From Acidiluteibacter sp963716125 (lineage in GTDB: Bacteria; Bacteroidota; Bacteroidia; Flavobacteriales_E; Vicingaceae), in the NCBI GenBank assembly GCA_963716125.1, contig OY970294.1, positions 3,472,001-3,536,000 on the forward strand: a DNA stretch of 64,000 nt. The letters run 5' to 3'. The notes below the pieces were generated by a model. It was not told where the DNA came from. It saw nothing but the letters and a program-made list of their open reading frames with translations, and ran no database searches. Position 1 is the stretch's first letter; each line of letters begins with the position of its first letter. Shown here piece by piece: positions 23,911 to 33,317 of the stretch. The translations under genes and the position numbers were made by a program.

Positions 23911-24039
23911 AATGAAATATTTTCTATAATTGATGCAAAATAAAAATTTATGCTTTATTTATAGCTTTTAAACACTTTAGGTTTCACATTCTGCAAAATA
24001 TTTTGCAATTTTGGACTAACTTAATAAAAACCAGAAAAA

Positions 24040-25113
24040 ATGACTAAAGTCCATAATTATAGTGCAGGTCCTTGTATATTGCCACAAGAAGTTTTAAAGA
24101 AAGCTGCTGAAGCAGTGATCAATTTTAATGATTTAAATCTTTCTATACTCGAAATATCGCATAGAAGTAAGGATTTTATCGCAGTAATGGAGAATGCACA
24201 AAACTTGGTAAAAGAATTATTGAATGTACCTGCGGGTTACAGCGTTTTGTTTTTGCAAGGTGGAGCTAGTTTGGGTTTTTATATGTCTGCCATTAACGTA
24301 ATGAAAAAAGACGGCAAAGGTGCTTATGTGGATACTGGTGTCTGGAGTGTGAAAGCAATTAAAGAAGCTAAAAAATTAGGTGGAGTAGATGTATTAGCTA
24401 GTAGTAAAGATAAAAACTATAGTTACATCCCTAAAGGTTACAAAATTCCATCTGATGCTGATTTTATTCATTTCACATCTAACAATACCATATATGGATC
24501 TCAATTTAAATCATTTCCAAAAAGTGATATTCCTGTAATTTGTGATATGTCTTCAGATATTTTTAGTAAAAAAATAAATGTAGCTGATTTTGACATGATT
24601 TATGCAGGTGCTCAAAAAAATATGGGTCCAGCAGGAACTACTTTATATATTGTTAAAGATGAACTATTAGGTAAAACCGGTAGAGATATTCCTTCTATGT
24701 TGGATTTACAGATTCATATCGATAAAGAATCTATGTTCAATACGCCTCCTGTTTATCCAATTTATGTTTCTATGTTGAACTTAGAGTGGTTAAAGAAAAA
24801 TGGTGGTGTAAGTTGGATTGAAAAAATCAACGATCAAAAAGCGGCATTGCTTTACAGTGAAATTGATAGAAACAGCTTATTTAAAGGGTTAATTGCCAAA
24901 GAGGATCGCTCTAATATGAATGTGACTTTTGTTTTGACCGACGAAAGTAAAGGAGAGGCATTTGATGCCATTTGGAAAAAAGCCAACATCAGCGGTATTA
25001 AAGGTCACAGGTCTGCAGGTGGATATAGAGCATCTATGTATAATGCTTTACCACTGGAAAGTGTTCAAGTATTGGTAGATGCCATGAAAGAATTTGAAAA
25101 AAATAACGCTTAA
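24040..25113 (+). CDS. serC: Phosphoserine aminotransferase
   Basis: PLP enzyme converting 3-phosphohydroxypyruvate to phosphoserine. 357 residues with HNYSAGPCILPQEV at the start, LFLQGGASLGFYMS, and the PLP lysine in YAGAQKNMGPAG. First gene of serC-serA-DUF1015-yggS; serA follows after 15 nt and makes its substrate. Confidence 0.97.
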   Translation: MTKVHNYSAGPCILPQEVLKKAAEAVINFNDLNLSILEISHRSKDFIAVMENAQNLVKELLNVPAGYSVLFLQGGASLGFYMSAINVMKKDGKGAYVDTGVWSVKAIKEAKKLGGVDVLASSKDKNYSYIPKGYKIPSDADFIHFTSNNTIYGSQFKSFPKSDIPVICDMSSDIFSKKINVADFDMIYAGAQKNMGPAGTTLYIVKDELLGKTGRDIPSMLDLQIHIDKESMFNTPPVYPIYVSMLNLEWLKKNGGVSWIEKINDQKAALLYSEIDRNSLFKGLIAKEDRSNMNVTFVLTDESKGEAFDAIWKKANISGIKGHRSAGGYRASMYNALPLESVQVLVDAMKEFEKNNA

Positions 25114-25128
25114 AAATAAAATAAAGCA

Positions 25129-26088
25129 ATGAAAATTTTAGCTAACGACGGAATAGCACAATCAGGAAAAGAAGTATTAGAACAAAACGGTTACACAGTT
25201 ATTACTGAAACTGTTCCCCAAGATAAATTAATTGATGTTATCAATTCAGAAAACTATGAAGTGCTTTTGGTTAGAAGTGCTACCAAAGTAAGAAAAGATT
25301 TGATAGACGCTTGTCCTAATTTGAAAATGATAGGCAGAGGCGGCGTAGGCATGGATAATATAGATGTAGATTATGCTCGCAATAAAGGTATTTATGTATT
25401 TAATACACCAGCTTCATCTAGTCAAAGTGTTGCAGAAATGGTAATGGCTCATTTATTTGGAGCAGTTCGTTTTTTGCATCAAAGTAACAGAGCTATGCCA
25501 GCCGAAGGAGCTGAAAACTTCAAAGGTTTGAAAAAAGCTTATGGAAAAGGAATAGAATTAAGAGGTAAGACTCTAGGAATTATCGGATTTGGTAGAATTG
25601 GTCAAGCAGTAGCTTCTTATGCTATTGGTTGCGGAATGAAAGTAATTGTAAATTCCCCAAGTCCTATTGAAACGACTATTCAATTGCAAATTCAAGGAAA
25701 TGGAACTGTTGATGTTGAAATTGAATCTTGCGATTTAAATGATTTATTAAAAAGAAGTGATTTTATAACCATTCATGTACCTTCATTAGATCAAGCTCTT
25801 ATTGGCAAAAATGAATTGAATGCCATGAAAAAAGGTGCTATTATCGTAAATGCAGCTAGAGGTGGTGTAATTGATGAAATGGCTTTGATAGAAGCTTTAG
25901 ATAATGGTCATATTGCTCACGCTTGTTTGGATGTATTTGAAAATGAACCCAACCCAAGAAAAGAATTATTAAATCATTCTAAAATTTCTTTGAGTCCACA
26001 TATTGGTGCGGCTACTGAAGAAGCACAAGATAGAATTGGTACAGAATTAGCAGAATTAATCATGGCAAGAAAAGCAGAGTTAGTTTAA
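25129..26088 (+). CDS. serA: D-3-phosphoglycerate dehydrogenase, short form
   Basis: NAD-dependent first step of serine synthesis. 319 residues: GRGGVGMDNIDVDYA, the NAD-binding GIIGFGRIGQA, VNAARGGVIDE and the catalytic His in SLSPHIGAATEEA. It lacks the C-terminal ACT regulatory domain of long SerA, so serine feedback through that domain is absent. Context with serC supports SerA over another hydroxyacid dehydrogenase. Confidence 0.94.
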   Translation: MKILANDGIAQSGKEVLEQNGYTVITETVPQDKLIDVINSENYEVLLVRSATKVRKDLIDACPNLKMIGRGGVGMDNIDVDYARNKGIYVFNTPASSSQSVAEMVMAHLFGAVRFLHQSNRAMPAEGAENFKGLKKAYGKGIELRGKTLGIIGFGRIGQAVASYAIGCGMKVIVNSPSPIETTIQLQIQGNGTVDVEIESCDLNDLLKRSDFITIHVPSLDQALIGKNELNAMKKGAIIVNAARGGVIDEMALIEALDNGHIAHACLDVFENEPNPRKELLNHSKISLSPHIGAATEEAQDRIGTELAELIMARKAELV

Positions 26089-26120
26089 CTCTGTTTTTTT
26101 ATAAACTAATATCTTAAACA

Positions 26121-27371
26121 TTGGCAACAATTAAACCTTTCTGCGCTTATCGCCCTGTGCGAGATAAAGTGCATTTGGTAGCCTCAAGGTCGTATGTTTC
26201 ATACTCCAGAGGTGATTTGAAAAGTAAATTAGATGAAAATCCGTTTACCTTTTTACATGTAATACATCCTGAGCACACACTCAAAATTGGCACTAAACCG
26301 AACACCAATGCTCGATACAGATTGGTAAAGCAAAGGTTTGATCAATTTGTGGAGGAAGGTATTTTTCAGCATGATGAAAAGAAATCTTTTTATGTTTATA
26401 GACAAATTAAAAATGGTCATGCTTATATAGGTATAATTGGTTGTGCTAGTATTGATGATTATTTCAATAATGTAATCAAAAAGCATGAAGCCACTATCAC
26501 TGTGCGTGAAAAGATGTTTAAGAATTATTTGGATCAGGTAAAAGTAAATGCCGAGCCGGTGTGCTTTACTTATCCTAACGAAGCAAATATTGATAAAATA
26601 ATAGCCGAAACGATAGAACAAAGAGCTGAATATGATTTTACTACCACCAATACAGTTCGTCATAGTTTTTGGGTAATTGATGATGAAAAAACGGTAGAAA
26701 CGATTGAGAAATCTTTCTCAAAAATGCCAGCAATTTATATTGCTGATGGACATCATCGATCGGCTTCCTCCGCTCTATTAGGAAAAGAAAATCGAGAAAA
26801 AGAAAAAGGAAAGAAGCTTGGAACAGATCATTTTATGGGAATTTTTATTGCAGAAAGCAATTTAAAAATTTACGAATTTAATCGTTTGATTAATGATATC
26901 GGCAGGCACGATAAAGAAAGTTTTATTTCTGAAATAAGCCAACAATTTCACATTATACCAAAAGGAGAAACACCTTACAAAGCTCAAAAAATTCATGAAA
27001 TCAGTATGTATTTTGAAGGGCAGTGGTATTGTTTGATTCCTTCTAAAGATATTTATGACGAAAAAAATCCTGTAAGCGCTTTAGATGTTAAAATTTTATC
27101 AGACAATATATTAGAACCTATTTTGGGTATTAAAGATTTAAAAACTGACCCAAGAGTTACTTTTATGGCAGGCACTTTTGGATTGGAAAAATTGCAGCAA
27201 TTAGTTGATAGCAAAAAAGCGAAAGTTGCTTTTGCTCATTTTCCTGTAAGTATTGAACAATTAAAAGCTGTAGCTGATGCCAATCAAATTATGCCTCCAA
27301 AAAGCACTTGGATAGAACCAAAATTGCGCAGTGGCCTAACAGTTTACAGCATGCAAAATTGCGAAATATGA
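26121..27371 (+). CDS. DUF1015 family protein
   Basis: 416 residues starting at TTG 26121. KPFCAYRPVRD near the N-terminus, YIADGHHRSASSALL in the centre and GTFGLEKLQQLV near the end are DUF1015 features; the DGHHR motif suggests a catalytic or metal site. It lies 32 nt after serA and overlaps yggS by 4 nt, so it belongs to the serine operon. Function is not established; a role tied to serine or phosphoserine is an inference from context only. Confidence 0.85.
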   Translation: MATIKPFCAYRPVRDKVHLVASRSYVSYSRGDLKSKLDENPFTFLHVIHPEHTLKIGTKPNTNARYRLVKQRFDQFVEEGIFQHDEKKSFYVYRQIKNGHAYIGIIGCASIDDYFNNVIKKHEATITVREKMFKNYLDQVKVNAEPVCFTYPNEANIDKIIAETIEQRAEYDFTTTNTVRHSFWVIDDEKTVETIEKSFSKMPAIYIADGHHRSASSALLGKENREKEKGKKLGTDHFMGIFIAESNLKIYEFNRLINDIGRHDKESFISEISQQFHIIPKGETPYKAQKIHEISMYFEGQWYCLIPSKDIYDEKNPVSALDVKILSDNILEPILGIKDLKTDPRVTFMAGTFGLEKLQQLVDSKKAKVAFAHFPVSIEQLKAVADANQIMPPKSTWIEPKLRSGLTVYSMQNCEI

Positions 27372-28033
27372 GTATTAAGGAAAATTTAAAAGAAATAAAA
27401 TCAACTTTAGACCCATCTATCACTTTAGTAGCGGTTTCAAAAACAAAACCAAAGGAAGATATATCGGAAGCTTACCAAGCAGGACAGAGAATATTTGGAG
27501 AGAATAAAGCTCAAGAAATGTCAGGAAAATATGACGAATTGCCAAAAGATATAGAATGGCACATGATTGGTCATTTACAGCGAAACAAGGTAAAATATAT
27601 TGCTCCATTTGTAGCTCTTGTGCATTCTGTCGACAGTTTGCGACTATTGAAAGAAATCAATAAAGAAGCAGCAAAAAATGACAGAAACGTTGCCTGTTTG
27701 CTACAAGTTTATATCGCTAAAGAAGAATCTAAATTTGGTTTGGATGAAGATGAGGTAGTTGATATTATTGAGAATCAACTTTCTGAATTAACTCATATCA
27801 TAATTAGCGGTGTGATGGGAATGGCTACAAATACAGAGAATGAGGCAACTATAAAAAGAGAATTTAGCTCATTAAAAGCATTTTACGACCAAATAAAAGC
27901 AAAATATTTCCAGAACGATAAAACATTTCAGTATATTTCCATGGGTATGAGTGGCGATTATGATGTTGCTATCGAATGTGGAAGTAATATGATAAGAGTA
28001 GGAAGCGCCATTTTTGGCAAAAGAATTGTATAA
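27368..28033 (+). CDS. YggS/PROSC family PLP homeostasis protein
   Basis: Single-domain alanine racemase-fold PLP protein that buffers the PLP pool. 221 residues: the PLP lysine in LVAVSKTKP, IFGENKAQE, WHMIGHLQRNK, and the phosphate-binding SMGMSGDYDVAI and IRVGSAIFG. ATG 27368 overlaps the upstream TGA (ATGA) and starts the family-typical sequence; an earlier frame start at 27308 would lie inside DUF1015. Confidence 0.95.
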   Translation: MSIKENLKEIKSTLDPSITLVAVSKTKPKEDISEAYQAGQRIFGENKAQEMSGKYDELPKDIEWHMIGHLQRNKVKYIAPFVALVHSVDSLRLLKEINKEAAKNDRNVACLLQVYIAKEESKFGLDEDEVVDIIENQLSELTHIIISGVMGMATNTENEATIKREFSSLKAFYDQIKAKYFQNDKTFQYISMGMSGDYDVAIECGSNMIRVGSAIFGKRIV

Positions 28034-28064
28034 AAATTAAAAGAAATAAATTATAACATTAAAA

Positions 28065-28604
28065 ATGACAGAGAATAAAAAAACTGACAACAATCAGTTT
28101 GAAAAACTTAAAAAAAACTTAAAATCTAATAGCGAATCTACTGTAATTGAAGCTTTAGAACAAATTAGAATAGATGGGGAAGCAAAATTACTACCTAGTA
28201 TATTTGAATTATTATCAGAAACCGACAACCCAGATATAGAAGCAGGAATCATTCAACTTTTATTTGATTTAAAAAATGAAGATGCTGTTCCTTACCTAGT
28301 TAATGCTTTAAATAACAAACAACTAAAATATTATTATAGTTTTTTAATTTCTGCATTTTGGCAATCTTCTTTAGATGGCTCTGAACATTTAAGTCTATTT
28401 GTAAATATAGCCACCAAGGGTGATTATATGGTTTGTTTAGAAGCTTTGACAGTGATTGAAAATTTTGATGCCACTTTTAATGAAGATGAAGTTCAAAATT
28501 GTCAAGCAACTATTGCAGAAGCTATTGACAGAGAAAAAGAAAAAGAGAAAAAAGATTTATTAATCAGCATACAAGAAGTTTTGGGAGAATTATCTCTAGA
28601 TTAA
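28065..28604 (+). CDS. HEAT-repeat-like protein
   Basis: 179 residues, acidic, all helical by composition. Units such as AKLLPSIFELLSETDNPDIE and EDAVPYLVNALNNK look like degenerate HEAT repeats. No signal peptide; probably a cytoplasmic scaffold. 31 nt after yggS, so possibly in the same transcript. No specific function can be assigned. Confidence 0.65.
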   Translation: MTENKKTDNNQFEKLKKNLKSNSESTVIEALEQIRIDGEAKLLPSIFELLSETDNPDIEAGIIQLLFDLKNEDAVPYLVNALNNKQLKYYYSFLISAFWQSSLDGSEHLSLFVNIATKGDYMVCLEALTVIENFDATFNEDEVQNCQATIAEAIDREKEKEKKDLLISIQEVLGELSLD

Positions 28605-28641
28605 ATAGAGCTTATTGATTTAGCATAATAAAAAGATAAAT

Positions 28642-28914
28642 ATGGACAAGGATTATGAAAGTTTAAGAATACGCTTAGAAAAAGACTTTAGTTGGCCGAG
28701 TGTTTATTTATTCAAATTTATTATCCCAAGCGATAATAAAAAAATTGCTTTGGTGGAAAGTGCTTTCCCATCCAAAGAATCTAAAATAAATATTCGTCAA
28801 TCTGCCAATGGAAAATATGTCAGCATTTCAGTAAAGGAAGTGATGCTGAGCCCTAGTGAAGTGATTGAGAAATATCAAAAGTTAGAAGGGATTGAGGGAT
28901 TGATTTCGTTGTAA
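28642..28914 (+). CDS. DUF493 (YbeD-like) family protein
   Basis: 90 residues with WPSVYLFKFIIPSD, the small ferredoxin-like ACT-type fold and YVSISVKEVMLSPSEVIEKY; matches DUF493/YbeD in length and pattern. In E. coli YbeD lies next to lipB, but that context is absent here. Confidence 0.8.
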   Translation: MDKDYESLRIRLEKDFSWPSVYLFKFIIPSDNKKIALVESAFPSKESKINIRQSANGKYVSISVKEVMLSPSEVIEKYQKLEGIEGLISL

Positions 28915-28932
28915 ATAAAATACCATTCTTAT

Positions 28933-29700
28933 ATGAAAATTTCTAAAATAAGCATTTCAATATTAGGCATATTTATTTTTTCAACTTTTAGTATCTATGC
29001 TCAAAATAAAAATTCCCAATCAATAACCAATGATAGTTTATACAAAGTCATTAAAGGTGTATGGTATCAATATCCAACAGAAGGTTATACTATAAAATAC
29101 AAAAAAGACGAAAGAGAGAATGCTAGCCAGATAAAATTTAAATCGCAAAAAGAGTTAATTTATAAAAATAGTAGAATTAAAGGCTTTGAAAAAGGAAAAA
29201 GCAGAGTTTACTATCTGACTGATTTATTTTTCAACATGCAAAGTACAGAAAAGGACAAAGTATTTACAAATTATAGAATCAATGAAATTTCAGATACAGT
29301 AATTAATTATACAGAAATAGGAGAATCCAATTCAATAATTTCTGTTTTATGTGGTGATGGCTTCATTTTTAAAATGGGTGTAAAAATGCCAACATTAGAA
29401 AAAAATCCAAACGGTTTTTCAAATTATATGATAGAAAATTATGATTTTAGCATTAAGCCTGATGATAAAAATAGGCTTATTATTCAATTTGATGTAAACT
29501 GTAAAGGAGAGGTATGTAATGTCAGAAATTTTGATAAATATGCTAAGTCTTCTGACTTTTCAAATGAAATAATTCAATTAATTAGAAATCAACCTAATTG
29601 GGAACCAGGAATAGGATCAAGAGATTATGCTAATTTTCAGTTTGTATATATGTTTAAATTAATTGACAATAAATTAACAATAACGGATGTCAAACGATAA
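28933..29700 (+). CDS. Secreted protein with TonB-C-like C-terminal domain
   Basis: 255 residues with a signal peptide (MKISKISISILGIFIFSTFS then IYAQ). The last 90 residues (RLIIQFDVNCKGEVCNVRNF ... NWEPGIGSRDY) follow the TonB C-terminal pattern of a beta strand, x-GxV, a helix and W-P/x-G. This domain is often found in periplasmic proteins of Bacteroidota without a TonB role. The N-terminal part is unrecognised. Confidence 0.6.
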   Translation: MKISKISISILGIFIFSTFSIYAQNKNSQSITNDSLYKVIKGVWYQYPTEGYTIKYKKDERENASQIKFKSQKELIYKNSRIKGFEKGKSRVYYLTDLFFNMQSTEKDKVFTNYRINEISDTVINYTEIGESNSIISVLCGDGFIFKMGVKMPTLEKNPNGFSNYMIENYDFSIKPDDKNRLIIQFDVNCKGEVCNVRNFDKYAKSSDFSNEIIQLIRNQPNWEPGIGSRDYANFQFVYMFKLIDNKLTITDVKR

Positions 29701-29711
29701 GAATACTTCAG

Positions 29712-30563
29712 TTAATTAACCTTTGAACTCAACTGAATATTCTTTCCTTCAATGTTCTTGATTCTAGCTTTAATCGAACCTACTAAAATTGGGGTTTCAA
29801 TTAATAAGGGAATTTTGTGATCATCATCGGTTACCCAAACTGTCATATCATCACCTGCATTAAAAATGGTTCCTTCAATCAATAAAGGCTTGAACTTAAT
29901 ACATCTGTATGTTCCCATTCCTTTGATTTCCATTTCTTCTTTCCCTAAATATTGAATGTAAGAGGAATGTTCTTCATTGTCTAAGAAAATGGTAATTGGC
30001 ACTTTATCATTAACAGCCAAATTTGAAAAATCAATGTTTCTAGCATAATAAATCATGCTTAAAACGTCATAAGAACATTTGGAGAAAGGAACAGTATCTT
30101 TTATAAAATTTTCATCTTCCTCCAACTTTCGCAAGGAATATACCTTTCCCCTACCGTGATTAAAAACATAGTCTTCATCAATAAAAAAACTTCCTTCCTT
30201 TACTTTACGCTTAAAACGAATAGGCTTAAAATCAGAAATAGTCAAAATAGATTCATAATTATCTCTTACTTTATAAATCCAATCGTATTTTTTGAAGGTT
30301 TGTCCGTTTCCACTTAATTTATAATACGATTTTGATCTAATTAAAGTAGAATCAACCCTGAATGTAACTTCTCCAGCCGATACCCAAACTGCGCTAAGGT
30401 TATAATAAATGGTATATTCCAATTTTTCACCAAAATCGAATGCACTCACTTTCAGCTCACAATCATTATTTTTTTGAGCAATTGAGAGAAATGGAATAAA
30501 AAGAAATAGAAATATTAATTGATTTACTAGGTTTCTCACAGCTTTGTATAATTTTATCATCAA
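29712..30563 (-). CDS. DUF3108 domain-containing periplasmic protein
   Basis: 283 residues with an N-terminal hydrophobic signal region (QLIFLFLFIPFLSIAQ). The body has FGEKLEYTIYYNLSAVWVSAGEVTF, DNYESILTISDFKPIRFKRKVKEG-like strands and MTVWVTDDDHKIPLLIE, matching DUF3108, a beta-rich envelope family of unknown function. Convergent with 28933-29700 and divergent from the S4 gene 11 nt away. Confidence 0.8.
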   Translation of the reverse strand: MMIKLYKAVRNLVNQLIFLFLFIPFLSIAQKNNDCELKVSAFDFGEKLEYTIYYNLSAVWVSAGEVTFRVDSTLIRSKSYYKLSGNGQTFKKYDWIYKVRDNYESILTISDFKPIRFKRKVKEGSFFIDEDYVFNHGRGKVYSLRKLEEDENFIKDTVPFSKCSYDVLSMIYYARNIDFSNLAVNDKVPITIFLDNEEHSSYIQYLGKEEMEIKGMGTYRCIKFKPLLIEGTIFNAGDDMTVWVTDDDHKIPLLIETPILVGSIKARIKNIEGKNIQLSSKVN

Positions 30564-30574
30564 ATTTACGTCAA

Positions 30575-30778
30575 ATGGAATTCAAAATAGATACTGAATA
30601 TATAGAACTCATTAAATTACTAAAAGTTTTAGGAATAGCCGAAACTGGAGGTCATGCAAAAGCAATTGTTGAAGATGGAGAAGTAAAATACAATGGTGAA
30701 GTGGACTTGCGAAAACGATTAAAAGTTAGAAAAGGGGATTTGATTGAAGTTGGGGATATTTTGATTACAATAGTTTAG
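30575..30778 (+). CDS. Small S4-domain RNA-binding protein (YbcJ-like)
   Basis: 67 residues consisting of one S4 domain: YIELIKLLKVLGIAETGGHAK, AIVEDGEVKYNGEVDLRKR and LRKGD/IEVGD-type end (RKGDLIEVGD). Such proteins bind structured RNA, probably ribosomal. Translation starts 11 nt from the divergent DUF3108 gene. Confidence 0.88.
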   Translation: MEFKIDTEYIELIKLLKVLGIAETGGHAKAIVEDGEVKYNGEVDLRKRLKVRKGDLIEVGDILITIV

Positions 30779-30790
30779 TTTTATTTTAGA

Positions 30791-30878
30791 TCCCGATTGT
30801 GTAAAACTCCGTCGGACAGACGCTGCACTGCAATACTTCATACCCAAGACGTTAGATGTTAGACGTTAGACGTTAGAT
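30791..30878. repeat. Hairpin plus heptamer repeat, second locus
   Basis: TCCCGATTGTGTAAAACTCC then GTCGGACAG resembles the hairpin at 23683, and four heptamers GTTAGAT, GTTAGAC, GTTAGAC, GTTAGAT (30850-30877) follow. Same arrangement and order as at 23683-23780. Confidence 0.7.
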
Positions 30879-30913
30879 TAATAAAATTAAATTCCTTTTT
30901 GATTTTAAAACAC

Positions 30914-33313
30914 CTAATAAACCAAATACTTATTTAATGTTCTAAACTCTGAATCAGTCCACTTCTTACTTAAAATAACTGAACGAATCAGTTGTGCATA
31001 AGCTGTTTGATCATAAAAATGTCTTAAAGCTGAATTGGCTGCTCCCCTCATTCGAGAATTGCCACTAAAAATTCCATCTATTAAATATTCCGTTGCTTTA
31101 GCGTCTAAATAATTCATTCTTTCTAAGGCTTTTGCTGTATTAGAACGTGTCAAAAATTCATAAGAAGTAGAAGCGTATTGCACCAAACTATCCACGTATT
31201 TTTGATCATAAGTGGTTAAATAAGACCATTCCAACCATTTAATTGCCACATTATGTGCTCTATTTCCTTGGACACCTTTAGTTAATTCTAAAAATTCATC
31301 TGCTTTCGCTGTTTGATGAAAACACAGTAAATCCAATGTTTTCTCAATCACTTCATAAGAACTATCAGCCAATAAAGGTTTGTAATAATCAATATTAGCT
31401 AGACTAATAGTAAATGTATTTTTCAATACCGTTTTTAAAACCTCAGCATCTTCATCTTTTAGTGCTAAATGCAAAAATTCTTCCGATTCTTGATTTTTAT
31501 AAAGAATTGCTTGCTCTATTGCTTCAGATTTAATGGCATGAAATGATTCTTTTTGAAAAACTTGCATCAATTCATTGGCACTAAGCTTTCCTTTTAAAGC
31601 GACCAAAGCATCATATCTATCTATCATGTTGGCCGCATTCGCCAACTGATTACGGAACATTTCATCCGACTTATAAAAATCAACTGCTTTTAAAATCTGA
31701 CTGTTGGGATCAAATAAAACATAACTAATGGTTTTGCCTTGTACTTTTTCAATATTGATTTCTTGACTCTCATTTTCAATCCATTCGGTTCTTGAAATGG
31801 ATGAATTATCCGTAAAGTGAACTTTAAAATTAATGGGCATTTTAAACAGTCCAACTAAATCATTGGTTTCATGCGTTTGCTTTACTTTGAAACGATATTG
31901 ATTTTCTAATTCCTCAAATTGTACTTGATATTCAGGTTCTCCTCCTTTTAAAATCCACTCTTCCCAAAACCAATCTAAGGACAAACCTAAATTTTCTTGA
32001 AAGGCAATTAAAAAATCTTCTGTATCAACCGTTTGATAAGCATGTTTTTTAAGATAATATTGAAGTGTACTATTAAATTGCTCCTCACCTACTATCGATT
32101 TTAGCATATTTAAAACCAACGCACCTTTAGGATAATGACGTGCAGTTCCTGCCCCCGAATGAGCAATTGGTTTTAAATCACTTTTTGAAGCATTTAATGC
32201 TTGATTGTTATAACCTCTACGCACCCAATCAAAATAATCTTGACCAAAAGCTTCTCTCTGATAAACCATATCAAAATGAGTAGCAAAACTTTCTTGCAAC
32301 CAAGCATGAGTAGAAGTTCTTGCAGTTACCATATCTCCAAACCATTGATGAGCAAGCTCGTGAGCATCAACTCTTACATAGTTTCTATCAATAAACTCCC
32401 TATCATCCACCAAATAGAAATCTCCAAAAATAGTAGCCGTAGTATTTTCCATCGCTCCATACATAAAATCTTGAACAGGAATTTGAGAATAGGATTCCCA
32501 CGGATAAGCTACTCCAAATGTTTTTTCGAATAAATCAAACATAGGAACACTATATCTATAAGTAGGCTCTACCTTTTCTTTTTCATCCGGATAATAATAT
32601 AAATTAATGGGTACTCCAGAAGCCGATTTTCTTTTTTCAATAGCATATTCTCCTATACCCAACATAATTAAATAAGGAGCATGCGGATGAGAAATTTCAT
32701 AATGCCATTGTTTTAAATCTCCTTTCAATGATTTCTCTTTCAACTTTTTACCATTAGAAAGTACTTGATATTTTTCAGGCATGGTTACAATCATTTCACT
32801 GATAACTTTATCACTCATATCATCATACATCGGTATCCAATGACGGTTATCAATACCTTGCCCTTGCGACCAAATTTGCTTTTTACTTAAATTTAATGAA
32901 TCATTCCAGCCTATAAAGTAAAGCCCCTTTTTAGGTGTCGCTTCATAATTAATTTGAAGAGAATACTCTTGTTTCCAATTTAACGGGTTTTTAAAATAAA
33001 TGGTCAGATTTTTTTGATCATAATTATAACGCAAACTATCTTCATCCATCATTACAGATTTAATAGTCATATTGATGGCATCGAGAACTATAGAATCTAC
33101 TTTTTCTCTAATCGGCTCAAACTGATGTGTAACTTTACCTTTTACTAATCCTTCTTGTGGTTCAAAACTAACTTCCAATTTTAAATGTTTCATATCCACG
33201 TAACGTTCACGAGGAATTCGATTTTCATCTTCTAAGAAAGTTCTCTTTTCTTGTGAAAATACATTTAAAGTCAATAAACCAAAAAGTAAAAAATAAAAAT
33301 ATCTCATTGTCAA
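30914..33313 (-). CDS. M1 family metallopeptidase (aminopeptidase N type)
   Basis: 799 residues with a signal peptide (MTMRYFYFLLFGLLTLNVFS). The catalytic zinc site is HELAHQWFGD with the third ligand Glu in WLQESFATHFD, and the exopeptidase motif is GAMEN (FMYGAMENTTATIFG). The N-terminal beta domain and C-terminal HEAT-like helical part are present. Probably periplasmic peptide trimming. Lies 4 nt downstream of lysA on the same strand. Confidence 0.95.
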   Translation of the reverse strand: MTMRYFYFLLFGLLTLNVFSQEKRTFLEDENRIPRERYVDMKHLKLEVSFEPQEGLVKGKVTHQFEPIREKVDSIVLDAINMTIKSVMMDEDSLRYNYDQKNLTIYFKNPLNWKQEYSLQINYEATPKKGLYFIGWNDSLNLSKKQIWSQGQGIDNRHWIPMYDDMSDKVISEMIVTMPEKYQVLSNGKKLKEKSLKGDLKQWHYEISHPHAPYLIMLGIGEYAIEKRKSASGVPINLYYYPDEKEKVEPTYRYSVPMFDLFEKTFGVAYPWESYSQIPVQDFMYGAMENTTATIFGDFYLVDDREFIDRNYVRVDAHELAHQWFGDMVTARTSTHAWLQESFATHFDMVYQREAFGQDYFDWVRRGYNNQALNASKSDLKPIAHSGAGTARHYPKGALVLNMLKSIVGEEQFNSTLQYYLKKHAYQTVDTEDFLIAFQENLGLSLDWFWEEWILKGGEPEYQVQFEELENQYRFKVKQTHETNDLVGLFKMPINFKVHFTDNSSISRTEWIENESQEINIEKVQGKTISYVLFDPNSQILKAVDFYKSDEMFRNQLANAANMIDRYDALVALKGKLSANELMQVFQKESFHAIKSEAIEQAILYKNQESEEFLHLALKDEDAEVLKTVLKNTFTISLANIDYYKPLLADSSYEVIEKTLDLLCFHQTAKADEFLELTKGVQGNRAHNVAIKWLEWSYLTTYDQKYVDSLVQYASTSYEFLTRSNTAKALERMNYLDAKATEYLIDGIFSGNSRMRGAANSALRHFYDQTAYAQLIRSVILSKKWTDSEFRTLNKYLVY

Positions 33314-33317
33314 ATTA

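Larger units (their letters stand above)
23585..24039. other. Gene-free stretch between rpmE2 and serC
   Basis: 455 bp holding the rpmE2 promoter, the hairpin/heptamer repeat cluster at 23683-23910, and about 130 bp of AT-rich DNA before serC in which I see no clear promoter match or structure. Confidence 0.7.
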
